Below the pieces are notes generated by a model, which was not told where the DNA came from, searched no databases, and worked only from the letters and a program-made list of their open reading frames with translations. 64,000 nucleotides of DNA from JAGPUQ01 sp049325095 (lineage in GTDB: Bacteria; Pseudomonadota; Gammaproteobacteria; Pseudomonadales; Porticoccaceae): positions 52,871 through 116,870 of the forward strand of contig JBMOPO010000028.1 in assembly GCA_049325095.1 (NCBI GenBank). The letters run 5' to 3'. Below are positions 10,293-18,799 of this stretch, one piece after another; position 1 is the first letter of the stretch, and each line of letters opens with the position of its first letter. A program made the position numbers and the translations under genes.

Positions 10293-10909
10293 AACCCTGG
10301 TGGGCTGCAGTGCTGGCGGTCCTGACGGCGGCGGCCCTGGCCGCCGATGAGCCGGCGGACATCGTCCGCGAAACCAGCGACCGGTTGTTCGAATTGGTCG
10401 ACAGCAATCGCGCGGCCTATGCCGCCGAGCCGAGCCGCCTGCAGGACGAGGTGCGGCGCCATCTGCTGCCCCACGTCGACACCCTGTACTCGGCGCGGCT
10501 GGTACTCGGGCAGCACGGCCGGGACTTGAGCGCGGATCGGGTCGAGGCGTTCGCCAGAGCGCTGAGCGATCTGCTGGTACGCCGCTACGCCGATGGTCTG
10601 CTGGAATTCAAGGACCGCGATCAGATGAAAATCCTGCCGGATCAGGGCGGCAACACGGAACGCATGACCCGGGTGCGCACCAAGGTGCGGCTGACCAGCG
10701 GCAGCGAAGCGGCGGTGGATTATGTATTTCGCAAGAAGGACGGTGAGTGGCGGGTGTTCGACGTCATCATCGAGGGGATTTCCTACGTGGCCACCTTCCG
10801 CACCCAGATCGGCGAGGAGATCCGCCGCGACGGTTTCGAGCGGGTACTGAGCCGGCTCGAATCCGGCGAACTGCAGCTCGAAACCAAAGACCATGACCAG
10901 GCGGCCTGA
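10289..10909 (+). CDS. mlaC: Periplasmic phospholipid-binding protein MlaC
   Basis: A soluble periplasmic carrier that shuttles phospholipids between the MlaA-porin complex of the outer membrane and MlaD. 206 residues with a cleavable signal peptide (cut probably after ALA near residue 17). The body matches the MlaC/Ttg2D family, including WRVFDVIIEGISYVATFR near residue 155. The start is GTG, overlapping mlaD by four bases; its end overlaps mlaB by 17 bases. Confidence 0.95.
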   Translation: MKPWWAAVLAVLTAAALAADEPADIVRETSDRLFELVDSNRAAYAAEPSRLQDEVRRHLLPHVDTLYSARLVLGQHGRDLSADRVEAFARALSDLLVRRYADGLLEFKDRDQMKILPDQGGNTERMTRVRTKVRLTSGSEAAVDYVFRKKDGEWRVFDVIIEGISYVATFRTQIGEEIRRDGFERVLSRLESGELQLETKDHDQAA

Positions 10910-11207
10910 AGCCACCCCGCAGACGGTTGCGCTCGGCGGAGACTTCACCGCCCGCGAGGTGCCCGCCCAGTATGCGGAGAGTCTGGCCTGGCAGCGGGCG
11001 GGATCCGTCCCCGCGGCCATCGATCTGGCCGGGGTCCGGCGCACCGACTCCAGCTTCCTGGCCCTGCTCCTCGAATGGCAGTCCTGGGCCCGGGCGCTCG
11101 GGACCGCCATCGAATTTCGCAATCCGCCGGCGGCCCTGCGGACCTTCGCGGACCTCAGCGCCGTCAGCGAGTTGCTGGGCTGGCCCGCAGACACTCCGGC
11201 ACCCTGA
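10893..11207 (+). CDS. mlaB: STAS-domain subunit MlaB
   Basis: A small cytoplasmic STAS-domain protein that binds MlaF and is needed for stable assembly and activity of the ABC complex. 104 residues, with the STAS core VPAAIDLAGVRRTDSSFLALLLEW; the TDSS segment sits where anti-anti-sigma proteins carry their phospho-acceptor Ser. The start overlaps the mlaC end by 17 bases, which supports translational coupling. Confidence 0.93.
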   Translation: MTRRPEATPQTVALGGDFTAREVPAQYAESLAWQRAGSVPAAIDLAGVRRTDSSFLALLLEWQSWARALGTAIEFRNPPAALRTFADLSAVSELLGWPADTPAP

Positions 11208-11229
11208 GAACGATCCGGGAGCGAAGACG

Positions 11230-11958
11230 ATGGCAAACCGACTCCTGCCGCTGCTGCTGGCGGCGCCACTGCTGGCCGCCTGCGCCGGAACTCCGACGGC
11301 GGGGAGCAAGCCCGATCCCCGGGATCCCTGGGAGGGCTACAACCGCGCCATGTACAGCTTCAACCGCGCGCTCGACAAGGCGGTGCTGCGGCCCGTGGCC
11401 CGTGGCTACGACTGGGTTGCCCCCGCCCCGGTGCAGCGCAGCGTCGGCAATGTGTTCACCAACCTCCATTATCCGGTGGTGGTGCTCAACCTGGCGTTGC
11501 AGGGTCGCCCGCTGGACAGTGGGGTGGCGCTGGGGCGGTTCGCGGTCAACAGCACGCTGGGGATCGCCGGGGTCTTCGACGTGGCGACCCGCCTGGACAT
11601 CCCCGAGTTCGAGGAAGACTTCGGCCAGACCCTGGCGGTCTGGGGCTGGCGCGACAGCCGCTATCTGATGCTGCCGCTGCTGGGCCCGTCGACCTTGCGC
11701 GACGGCCCGGCGCGCGGCGTCGACTGGGTCAGCGACCTGGCCTGGAATTGGGCGCGGGACGAGGCGGGCTACGGGCTGGTCGCGCTGGAGGTGGTCGATA
11801 CCCGGGCGGGGTTGCTGGAGCGCGAGGACGACCTCGAACAGGCCTACGACGAGTACCTGTTCGTGCGCGACGCCTGGCTGCAGCGCCGCGAATTCCTGAT
11901 CGACAATGGGGAATCCGACCTGCCGGACTACGAGGATTTTCTCGAGGATGGCCAGTAG
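11230..11958 (+). CDS. mlaA: Outer-membrane lipoprotein MlaA (VacJ)
   Basis: An outer-membrane lipoprotein that works with porins to remove phospholipid from the outer leaflet and pass it to MlaC. 242 residues. The signal peptide ends with lipobox LLAAC (Cys19). The MlaA core follows, with DPWEGYNRAMYSFNRALD, NVFTNLHYPVV and the conserved LPLLGPSTLRD near residues 148-158. In E. coli mlaA lies elsewhere; here it is the sixth gene of the cluster. It ends 5 bases from the convergent rep gene. Confidence 0.96.
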   Translation: MANRLLPLLLAAPLLAACAGTPTAGSKPDPRDPWEGYNRAMYSFNRALDKAVLRPVARGYDWVAPAPVQRSVGNVFTNLHYPVVVLNLALQGRPLDSGVALGRFAVNSTLGIAGVFDVATRLDIPEFEEDFGQTLAVWGWRDSRYLMLPLLGPSTLRDGPARGVDWVSDLAWNWARDEAGYGLVALEVVDTRAGLLEREDDLEQAYDEYLFVRDAWLQRREFLIDNGESDLPDYEDFLEDGQ

Positions 11959-11963
11959 CCTGC

Positions 11964-13970
11964 TCAATCCAGCAGGGCCTTGAGGGCCGCCAGGGAGGCG
12001 GCGCCCCGCGCGCGGCGCAGGTCCGGCGCCAAGGGCTCGCCGAACCCCTCCCGCTCGAGTTCCTCGACCGGCAATTCATCGAGGAAGCGGCTGGGGGTGG
12101 TGGCCACCGCCTCCCCGCCCTGCCGGCGCCGCTCGGCCAGGGTCAGGGTCAGCGTCTCCCGGGCCCGGGTGATGCCCACATAGGCCAGCCGCCGCTCCTC
12201 GGCGACATCTCCGCTCTCCAGGCTGTTGCGATGGGGCAGCAGTCCCTCCTCCAGGCCGATCATGAAGACGTGCGGAAACTCCAGTCCCTTGGCGGCGTGC
12301 AGGGTCAGCAACTGTACCCGGTCGTCGCCGGCGGCATCCTGCCGGCGGTCGAGCAGGTCCACCAGCAGCAGCCGGCCGATGGCGGTGGCCAGATCCGCCG
12401 TGCCCTCGTTTTCCAACTGTCGCGCCAGGGCGCTGGCGATCTGCGCCACCAGCAGCTCGACATTGCGCAGCCGCGCCTCCGCAGCCGCGGCGCCGGGGGC
12501 GTTTTCGGCCACCCAGCCGGCGTAGTCGATGTCCTCGAGCAGGGTGCGGATGGTATCCACCCCGCCGCCGCGGGCGCAGGCAGCGGCCAGGTTGTCGAGC
12601 CAGGTGCGAAAGCGCAGCAGGCGCTCGCGCGCGCCGGATTCGAGCAGCGCGCCCAGGCCCAGTTCGCCGCAGGCGGCATACAGGGACAGGCCGCGCGCGC
12701 CGGCATAGCCGCCGAGCCGCTCCAGGGTGGTGGCGCCGATCTGCCGCCGCGGCCGGTTGATGGCGCGCAGGAAGGCGGTATCGTCGTCGGGATTGACCAG
12801 CAGGCGCAGATAGGCGAGCAGGTCGCGGATCTCGGCGCGGGCGTAGAACGAGGTGCCGCCGCTCAGCTGATAGGGAATGTCCAGCATGCGCAGCTTCATT
12901 TCCAGCGGTCGCGCCTGGTGGTTGCTGCGGTAGAGCACCGCGCAATCGCCGAGCGACAGGCCGCGGCCGGCGCGCAGTTGCAGGATCTCGTTGACCACCC
13001 GCTCGGCCTCGGCGTCCTCGCTGGCGCAGCGGATCACCCGGATCGGGTCGCCCCGCCCGCGATCGCACCACAGGGTCTTGGCAAACAGGTGTTCGTTGTT
13101 GGCGATCAGGGCGTTGGCGGCCTTGAGGATGCGGCCCGTGCAGCGGTAGTTCTGCTCCAGCTTGACCACTTCCAGGTCGGGGAAGTCGCGCTGCAATTCG
13201 GCCAGGTTCTCCGGCCGCGCGCCCCGCCAGGCGTAGATCGACTGGTCGTCGTCGCCGACCACGGTCAATTGCCGGTGCTCGGCGACCAGCAGGCGGATCA
13301 GCTCGTACTGGGCGCGATTGGTATCCTGGTACTCGTCGACCAGCAGGTGGCGGGTGCGCCGCCGCCAGTGCGCGAGTTGTTCGGGATGCTCGGTGAAAAG
13401 GCGGATCGGCTGCCCGATCAGGTCGTCGAAATCCACTGCGTTGTAGGCGGCGAGCGCCCGCCGGTAGTCCCGGTAGAGTCGCGCGAGCCGGAGTTCAGCA
13501 TCATCCGCGGCCCGGGACCTCGCCTGCTCCGGGCTCACCAACAGGTTCTTCCACTGCGAGATGCGCAGCGCCGCGGCGTCCAGCGGCGCCTCCTCGACGC
13601 CTGCCTGAAGCTGTTGGAGCAGCCCGCGGGTGTCCTCGGCGTCGAACAGGCTGAAACCCGGGCGCAACCCCAGGAGTTCCGGTGTGCGGCGCAGAATGCC
13701 GAGGCCGAGCTGGTGAAAGGTCGAGACCCGCAACCCCCGGGTCGCCGCCCGGGAGAGCGCCGCGCCGACCCGCTGCTTCATCTCCCGGGCCGCCTTGTTG
13801 GTGAAGGTGACCGCGGCGATCTGCTGGGCGGGGACCCTGCCGGAGCCGATCAGATGGGCGATCCGCCGGACGATCACGCTGGTCTTGCCGCTGCCGGCGC
13901 CCGCCAGGACCAGCAGGGGGCCGCCGCTGTGCTGTACGGCGCGGGTCTGTTCGGGATTGAGTCGCGGCAT
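11964..13970 (-). CDS. rep: ATP-dependent DNA helicase Rep
   Basis: A superfamily 1A 3'-5' DNA helicase that clears proteins ahead of the replisome and helps restart forks. 668 residues, close to the usual 670. Walker A GAGSGKT is at residues 24-30 (Lys29). Motif II (VDEYQDTNR), motif III (VVGDDDQSIYAWRGA), motif IV (EQNYRC) and motif VI (VGITRARETL) follow in order. I chose the ATG at 13970, where the homology starts; the frame stays open upstream without similarity. The gene is divergent from paaI and convergent with mlaA. Confidence 0.95.
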   Translation of the reverse strand: MPRLNPEQTRAVQHSGGPLLVLAGAGSGKTSVIVRRIAHLIGSGRVPAQQIAAVTFTNKAAREMKQRVGAALSRAATRGLRVSTFHQLGLGILRRTPELLGLRPGFSLFDAEDTRGLLQQLQAGVEEAPLDAAALRISQWKNLLVSPEQARSRAADDAELRLARLYRDYRRALAAYNAVDFDDLIGQPIRLFTEHPEQLAHWRRRTRHLLVDEYQDTNRAQYELIRLLVAEHRQLTVVGDDDQSIYAWRGARPENLAELQRDFPDLEVVKLEQNYRCTGRILKAANALIANNEHLFAKTLWCDRGRGDPIRVIRCASEDAEAERVVNEILQLRAGRGLSLGDCAVLYRSNHQARPLEMKLRMLDIPYQLSGGTSFYARAEIRDLLAYLRLLVNPDDDTAFLRAINRPRRQIGATTLERLGGYAGARGLSLYAACGELGLGALLESGARERLLRFRTWLDNLAAACARGGGVDTIRTLLEDIDYAGWVAENAPGAAAAEARLRNVELLVAQIASALARQLENEGTADLATAIGRLLLVDLLDRRQDAAGDDRVQLLTLHAAKGLEFPHVFMIGLEEGLLPHRNSLESGDVAEERRLAYVGITRARETLTLTLAERRRQGGEAVATTPSRFLDELPVEELEREGFGEPLAPDLRRARGAASLAALKALLD

Positions 13971-13990
13971 GGGAGGCAAAAAAGGCCGCG

Positions 13991-14035
13991 AGTATAGCAG
14001 CCGCCGGTGAGCGCGGCGGTCGGGCGCCCTACAAT
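13991..14035. promoter_or_regulatory. Divergent -10 elements between rep and paaI
   Basis: The 91-base gap between rep and paaI holds a TATACT on the minus strand (complement of 13991-13996), suitably placed for rep. A TACAAT on the plus strand (14030-14035) precedes paaI by 26 bases. Neither has a convincing -35 box, so these are candidates only. Confidence 0.35.
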
Positions 14036-14061
14036 GGGGCTTTGCCTGCGGGGGAGAACCC

Positions 14062-14535
14062 ATGTCCGACGAATCGAGCGCCGCGGTGGCGCAGCGCTGT
14101 GCGGCCGCGATCCTGGAGGCCGATCCCACCGTCAAGCGACTGGGCATCGTGCTGGATGAAGTGGCACCCGGATTCGCCCGGCTGTCGCTGACCGTGCGCC
14201 CGGAGCTGCTCAACTCGCTCGGCCGGTGCCACGGCGGCACCAGCTTCACCCTGGCGGACGTGGCTTTTGCCGTGGCCTGCTCCTCTACCAATCAGGCCGG
14301 GGTGGGGGCGCACTGCGCCATCGATTATCTGCGCCCGGCCGGCCCCGGCGACCGCCTGACCGCCACTGCCCTGGTGACCCACCAGGGCAGCTCGGTCAGC
14401 CTGGTCGATGTCGAGGTCACCGACCAGCGCGGCCGGCGCATCGCGCAACTGCGCGGCCGGGCGCACAACTTTGGCCGGCCGTTGCTGGCCGGCGCCGGGT
14501 GGTCCGGGCCCGGGGCCGCGGAGGCGTCGTCATGA
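14062..14535 (+). CDS. paaI: PaaI-type hotdog thioesterase
   Basis: A hotdog-fold acyl-CoA thioesterase related to hydroxyphenylacetyl-CoA thioesterase PaaI, which rescues CoA from dead-end aryl- or acyl-CoA esters. 157 residues. The family core LLNSLGRCHGGTSFTLADVAFA contains the HGG motif and the catalytic Asp; AHCAIDYLRPAGPGDRLTA follows. Its stop overlaps the start of the next gene, an acetoacetyl-CoA synthetase, and no other paa genes are nearby. It therefore probably serves short-chain acyl-CoA metabolism here rather than phenylacetate degradation. Confidence 0.85.
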   Translation: MSDESSAAVAQRCAAAILEADPTVKRLGIVLDEVAPGFARLSLTVRPELLNSLGRCHGGTSFTLADVAFAVACSSTNQAGVGAHCAIDYLRPAGPGDRLTATALVTHQGSSVSLVDVEVTDQRGRRIAQLRGRAHNFGRPLLAGAGWSGPGAAEASS

Positions 14536-16499
14536 AGCTGCTGTGGACGCCCTCCGAACCGTTCCGCGCCGCGGCCAACATGACCCACTACATGGCCTGG
14601 CTGGCCCGCGAGCGCGGACTCCGGTTCGGCGATTACGCGGCCCTGCAGCGCTGGTCGACGGCCGAGCTGGAAGCCTTCTGGCAGAGCATCTGGGACTATT
14701 ACCAGGTGCGGTCCGAGACCCCGGTGACCCAGGTGCTGTCGAGCCGGGAGATGCCGGGCGCCCGCTGGTTCGCCGGCGCCCGCCTCAACTTTGCCGAACA
14801 CGTCTTCCGGGCGCGGGACGACGGGCGGCCGGCGCTGCTCGCGGCCGCCGAGGGCGATGGCCTGCGCGAGGTCCGCTGGAGCGAGCTCGCCGACCAGGTG
14901 GCGCGGCTGGCGGCCTGGCTGCGGGACCGGGGCGTGGTCCCGGGCGACCGGGTGGCGGCCTACCTGCCCAATGTTCCCGAGGCGGTAGTCGCCTTTCTCG
15001 CCACCAGCGCGGTGGGCGCGGTGTGGTCGAGCTGCTCGCCGGATTTCGGCGCCAACAGCGTGGTCGACCGGTTCCGCCAGATCGAGCCCAAGGTGCTGAT
15101 CGCGGCCGCGGGCTACGTCTACAACGGCCGGGCCATCGACCGCAGCGCCGAGCTCGCGCGCCTGCGGGAGGTGCTGCCCGGGCTGCGCGAGCTGCTGCTG
15201 GTCGGCCGCAGTGAAGCGCTGGCGGGGGTGGAATACTGGGATCGGGTGCAGGCCGGCCCGGCGCCGGCACTGCGCTTCGAACGGGTCGATTTCGACCACC
15301 CGCTGTGGGTGCTGTATTCCTCCGGCACCACGGGGATTCCCAAGGCCATCACCCAGGGTCACGGCGGCGTGTTGCTGGAGCAGCTCAAGCACCTGGGTTT
15401 GCACTGTGACCTCCGCCCGGGGGATCGCTTCTGCTGGTATTCCACCACCGGTTGGGTGATGTGGAACATCGGACTGTCGGCGCTGCTGCTGGGCGCGGTC
15501 CCGGTACTCTACGACGGCAATCCGGCCCACCCCGACCAGGATCGGCTGTGGGCGCTGGCCGCTCAGGCGCGGTTGACCCACCTGGGCACCGGCGCCGCCT
15601 ACCTGATCGCCTGCATGAAGGCCGGCCTGACGCCGGGCCGGCGGCACGATCTGGAGGCGCTGCGGATGCTGGGTTCGACCGGCTCGCCGCTGCCCGAGGA
15701 GGCCTTCGAGTGGGTCTACGCCGCGGTCAAGCCGGATCTGTGGCTGCTGTCGATGAGCGGGGGCACCGACATCGCGTCGGCCTTCGTCGGCGGCTGTCCG
15801 CTGCTGCCCGTGTACGCCGGCGAGATCCAGTGCGCGCTGCTGGGCGTCGACGTCCGGGCCCTGGATCCCGAGGGGCGGCCGTTGATCGGCGCAGTGGGGG
15901 AGATGGTGGTGATGGCGCCGCTGCCCTCGATGCCCCTCTATTTCTGGAACGACGCCGGCGATGTGCGCTACCGGGAGAGTTATTTCGAGGATTACCCGGG
16001 GCGCTGGCGCCACGGCGACTGGATGCGCGTGTCCCCGGCCGGCACCGTGCAGATTCTCGGGCGCTCCGACGCCACCCTCAACCGCGGCGGCGTGCGCATC
16101 GGCAGCGCCGAGATTTACCGCGGCGTCGAGCGCGTGGCGGAGGTGGCCGACAGCCTCGCGGTCAGCATCGAGCTGGCCGACGGCGGCCACTACCTGCCGC
16201 TGTTCGTCCAGTTGCAGCCCGGCCTGGTCCTCGACGACGCCATCCGCGCCGCGATCCGCGCCTCCCTGCGCGAGCACTGCTCGCCCCGGCACGTGCCCGA
16301 CGAGATCCTTCAGGTCGGGGAGATCCCCTACACCCTGACCGGCAAGAAGCTGGAAACCCCGGTCAAGAAATTGCTGATGGGATTCCCCGCGGAGCGCGCC
16401 GCCAACCGCGACGCCTTGAAGAATCCCGCGAGCCTCGACTACTTCCTGGAGTTCGCAGCCCAGCTGCGCCGCCGGCTCCAGGTGCGCGACCTGGGGTGA
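14532..16499 (+). CDS. Acetoacetate-CoA ligase
   Basis: It activates acetoacetate to acetoacetyl-CoA with ATP, feeding ketone bodies or polyhydroxybutyrate breakdown products into central metabolism. 655 residues, the normal size for acetoacetyl-CoA synthetase. The N-terminal ACS domain is present, then the AMP-binding motif YSSGTTGIPKA near residue 261, and the C-terminal lysine region TLTGKKLETPVKK. The SCSPDFGA and STTGWVMWN segments are typical of the acetoacetyl-CoA branch. The start overlaps the paaI stop (ATGA). Confidence 0.93.
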   Translation: MKLLWTPSEPFRAAANMTHYMAWLARERGLRFGDYAALQRWSTAELEAFWQSIWDYYQVRSETPVTQVLSSREMPGARWFAGARLNFAEHVFRARDDGRPALLAAAEGDGLREVRWSELADQVARLAAWLRDRGVVPGDRVAAYLPNVPEAVVAFLATSAVGAVWSSCSPDFGANSVVDRFRQIEPKVLIAAAGYVYNGRAIDRSAELARLREVLPGLRELLLVGRSEALAGVEYWDRVQAGPAPALRFERVDFDHPLWVLYSSGTTGIPKAITQGHGGVLLEQLKHLGLHCDLRPGDRFCWYSTTGWVMWNIGLSALLLGAVPVLYDGNPAHPDQDRLWALAAQARLTHLGTGAAYLIACMKAGLTPGRRHDLEALRMLGSTGSPLPEEAFEWVYAAVKPDLWLLSMSGGTDIASAFVGGCPLLPVYAGEIQCALLGVDVRALDPEGRPLIGAVGEMVVMAPLPSMPLYFWNDAGDVRYRESYFEDYPGRWRHGDWMRVSPAGTVQILGRSDATLNRGGVRIGSAEIYRGVERVAEVADSLAVSIELADGGHYLPLFVQLQPGLVLDDAIRAAIRASLREHCSPRHVPDEILQVGEIPYTLTGKKLETPVKKLLMGFPAERAANRDALKNPASLDYFLEFAAQLRRRLQVRDLG

Positions 16500-16612
16500 G
16501 GCCACGCCGCTGCCCCTGCCCGCCGGCGCTCCGGAACCCGCAGGCATGAACTCCCGGTGTCGCCGCCGGGTCTATTGGCCTGACTATTGCCTGCACATAG
16601 GTACAGCGTGCA

Positions 16613-16634
16613 ACGCGACTGTCACAGGTCGCGT
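16613..16634. promoter_or_regulatory. 22-bp inverted repeat upstream of prkA
   Basis: Arms ACGCGAC (16613-16619) and GTCGCGT (16628-16634) are perfectly complementary around an 8-base centre TGTCACAG. It lies 113 bases after the acetoacetyl-CoA synthetase stop and 209 bases before prkA. It has no T-tract, so it could be either an operator or a weak terminator. Confidence 0.4.
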
Positions 16635-16711
16635 GGTCGCAATGTTCACCGGGAGCCGGGCCGGGAAGTGTCGCGATGCATCGAATCGTTGGCAAACTGG
16701 ACGGTGACGGT

Positions 16712-16740
16712 TTGACAAAGGGGTAGCGAAAACCTTTACC
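16712..16740 (+). promoter_or_regulatory. Possible prkA promoter
   Basis: A consensus -35 TTGACA (16712-16717) is followed after 17 bases by TTTACC, a poor -10 with three of six matches. In E. coli the homologous operon depends on stationary-phase and nitrogen signals. I see no sigma-54 box here. Confidence 0.3.
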
Positions 16741-16843
16741 CTGAACAGAGCGAGTTGCGGCGAACTCTAAATCATGGGGTGGCGCAATTTCAGACGGCGA
16801 CGGCGCCACCGCATGGGACTGTCCACTCCGTGGGAGGTTGCAT

Positions 16844-18778
16844 ATGGTGAGCGGCACAAACCGTGAAAGATTTCTCGAGACGCTTTCCGCCTTCACGCGC
16901 GATCATCAGGCCAAGCGGTGGCGCGGTACCTTCGCCGAGTACCTGACCGACATCGTAGGCCCGCGGCCTGACCTTGCGGCGCGCAGCAGCCATCAGTACG
17001 TATGGGACATGCTGCGCTGGATGCAGCGGCGCGAGCAGGCGGAGGCCGAGGATGACGGTTTCCGGCTGTTTTCCCACGAACTGTTCGGCATCGACCGGCC
17101 GCTGCAGCGGGTGGTCGATTATTTCAAGGCGGCGAGCGCGGGCTCCGAGGTCGGCCGGCGGCTGCTGCTGCTGCTCGGGCCGCCCTCCGGGGGCAAGTCC
17201 AGTCTGGTCATCCTGCTCAAGCGCGGCATCGAGGAGTACAGCCTCACCGATGAGGGTGCCGTCTACGGGTTGCAGGGGTCACCGCTGCACGAAAACCCGC
17301 TCAACCTGGTCCCCTATACCCTGCGCGCCGAGTTCCGGGAGACCTACGGCGTCGATATCCAGGGCGATCTCTCGCCCTATGCGCAGTCGGTGCTCGAACA
17401 GGAGTTCGAGGGCGACTTCATGCGCTACCCGGTGGAGCGGGTGTTCCTGTCCGAAGCCAAGCGGACCGGCGTCGGCACCTACGCGCCCCACGACCCCACC
17501 ACCGCGGACATCGCCGATCTGATCGGATCGGTGGACCTCGCCAAGGTGGCGGACTATGGCGACGAGGGCGACCCGCGGGCCTGGTCCTGGTCGGGGGCGG
17601 TGTATTCGGCCAGTCGCGGGCTGCTGGAGATGATCGAGATTCTCAAGGTCAAGCGCGAGTTTCTCTATCTGTTGCTGACCCTGACCCAGGAGAAGAACGT
17701 CAAGGTCTCGCGGTTTCCCCTGATTCACGTGGACGAGACCATCGTCGCCCACACCAACCTCGCCGAGTTCCGCAAGTTCCTGCAGGAGAAGGAGAACGAG
17801 GCCCTGCTCGACCGGATGGTGATCGTTCAGGTGCCCTATGCCCTCAACTACCGCGACGAGGCCCGGATCTACGCCAAGCTGATCGCCCAGGCGCCGACCT
17901 TTCGCGAGGTGCATCTGGATCCCCATGCGCTCCAGGTCGCCGCCGTGTTCGCCGTCCTGTCGCGCGTGAAGCCGTCCGAGCGCGAAGATCTCGATCTGTC
18001 CAAGAAGGTCCGCCTGTACGCCGGCGAGGATGTCGAGGGCATCGCCCGCAGCGAGCTGCAACGGATCAGCCTCGAACAGGAAGAGGAGGGGCTGTCGGGG
18101 GTGTCGCCGCGGTTCGTGGTCAACGCCCTGTCCAATGCCATCGCCCGCTCGGAGGCGAAAAGCCTGACCAGCATGGAGGTGCTGGTGACCCTGAAGGAGG
18201 CGATCGAAAACGACGCGCGCATCGAGGCCAAGCAGCGCCGGCAATGGGTCGATTTCCTGGTCACCGCGCGCAAGGACTTCTACAACCACTGGGTGAAGGA
18301 GGACGTCCACAAGGCGCTGTTCGTATCCTTCGAGGAGGAGAGCGAGAGCCTGCTCGGCAAGTATCTCGACGAGGTGGAGGCGGCGCTCGACCACCGCGAG
18401 GTGACCGATCCCATCACCGGCGAGACCCGGGCGCCGGACGAGCGGTTTCTGCGCGCGGTGGAGGAGAAGATCAACATTTCCGATGCCGGCAAGCAGACCT
18501 TCCGCCAGGAGGTGGTGCGCAAGGCCATGGTCGCCTACAAGAAAGGCGAGCAATTCTCGCTGGACTCCCACGCCCGTCTCAAGGAGGCGATGGAGAAGTA
18601 TCTGTTCGAGGAGCGCCGCGACGTGTTGCGGCTGGTCACCTCGGTCGCCCGTCCCGACGAGGACGCGCGCGAAAAGATCGCCGCGGTCGAGGAGCGTTTG
18701 ATCAGCGATTACGGGTACGACAGGCACAGCGCGCGCGAAGCGCTGAATTACGTCACCACGCTACTGTCTCAGGAATAA
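16844..18778 (+). CDS. prkA: PrkA-type serine protein kinase (YeaG)
   Basis: A PrkA/YeaG protein: an AAA+ domain followed by a kinase-like C-terminal domain, linked to stationary-phase and starvation responses. 644 residues, the same length as E. coli YeaG. Walker A GPPSGGKSS begins at residue 112 (Lys118). The AAA module is followed by VDETIVAHTNLAEF and the PrkA C-terminal domain. I chose the ATG at 16844 because GGGAGG lies 6 bases upstream. It is followed after 21 bases by the yeaH homologue and then spoVR, the conserved three-gene set. Confidence 0.96.
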   Translation: MVSGTNRERFLETLSAFTRDHQAKRWRGTFAEYLTDIVGPRPDLAARSSHQYVWDMLRWMQRREQAEAEDDGFRLFSHELFGIDRPLQRVVDYFKAASAGSEVGRRLLLLLGPPSGGKSSLVILLKRGIEEYSLTDEGAVYGLQGSPLHENPLNLVPYTLRAEFRETYGVDIQGDLSPYAQSVLEQEFEGDFMRYPVERVFLSEAKRTGVGTYAPHDPTTADIADLIGSVDLAKVADYGDEGDPRAWSWSGAVYSASRGLLEMIEILKVKREFLYLLLTLTQEKNVKVSRFPLIHVDETIVAHTNLAEFRKFLQEKENEALLDRMVIVQVPYALNYRDEARIYAKLIAQAPTFREVHLDPHALQVAAVFAVLSRVKPSEREDLDLSKKVRLYAGEDVEGIARSELQRISLEQEEEGLSGVSPRFVVNALSNAIARSEAKSLTSMEVLVTLKEAIENDARIEAKQRRQWVDFLVTARKDFYNHWVKEDVHKALFVSFEEESESLLGKYLDEVEAALDHREVTDPITGETRAPDERFLRAVEEKINISDAGKQTFRQEVVRKAMVAYKKGEQFSLDSHARLKEAMEKYLFEERRDVLRLVTSVARPDEDAREKIAAVEERLISDYGYDRHSAREALNYVTTLLSQE

Positions 18779-18799
18779 ACCTGGGAAGGGGCTGTTTTT

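Larger units (their letters stand above)
16500..16843. other. Intergenic region upstream of prkA
   Basis: 344 bases without a gene. It is less GC-rich than its surroundings from about 16570 on. It contains an inverted repeat at 16613-16634, a TTGACA at 16712 and, just before prkA, a GGGAGG ribosome-binding site. It looks like the leader and control region of the prkA operon. Confidence 0.6.

Noticed and set aside
11748..13997. A 749-codon plus-strand open frame
   Set aside because: It is antisense to rep, which has every helicase motif.
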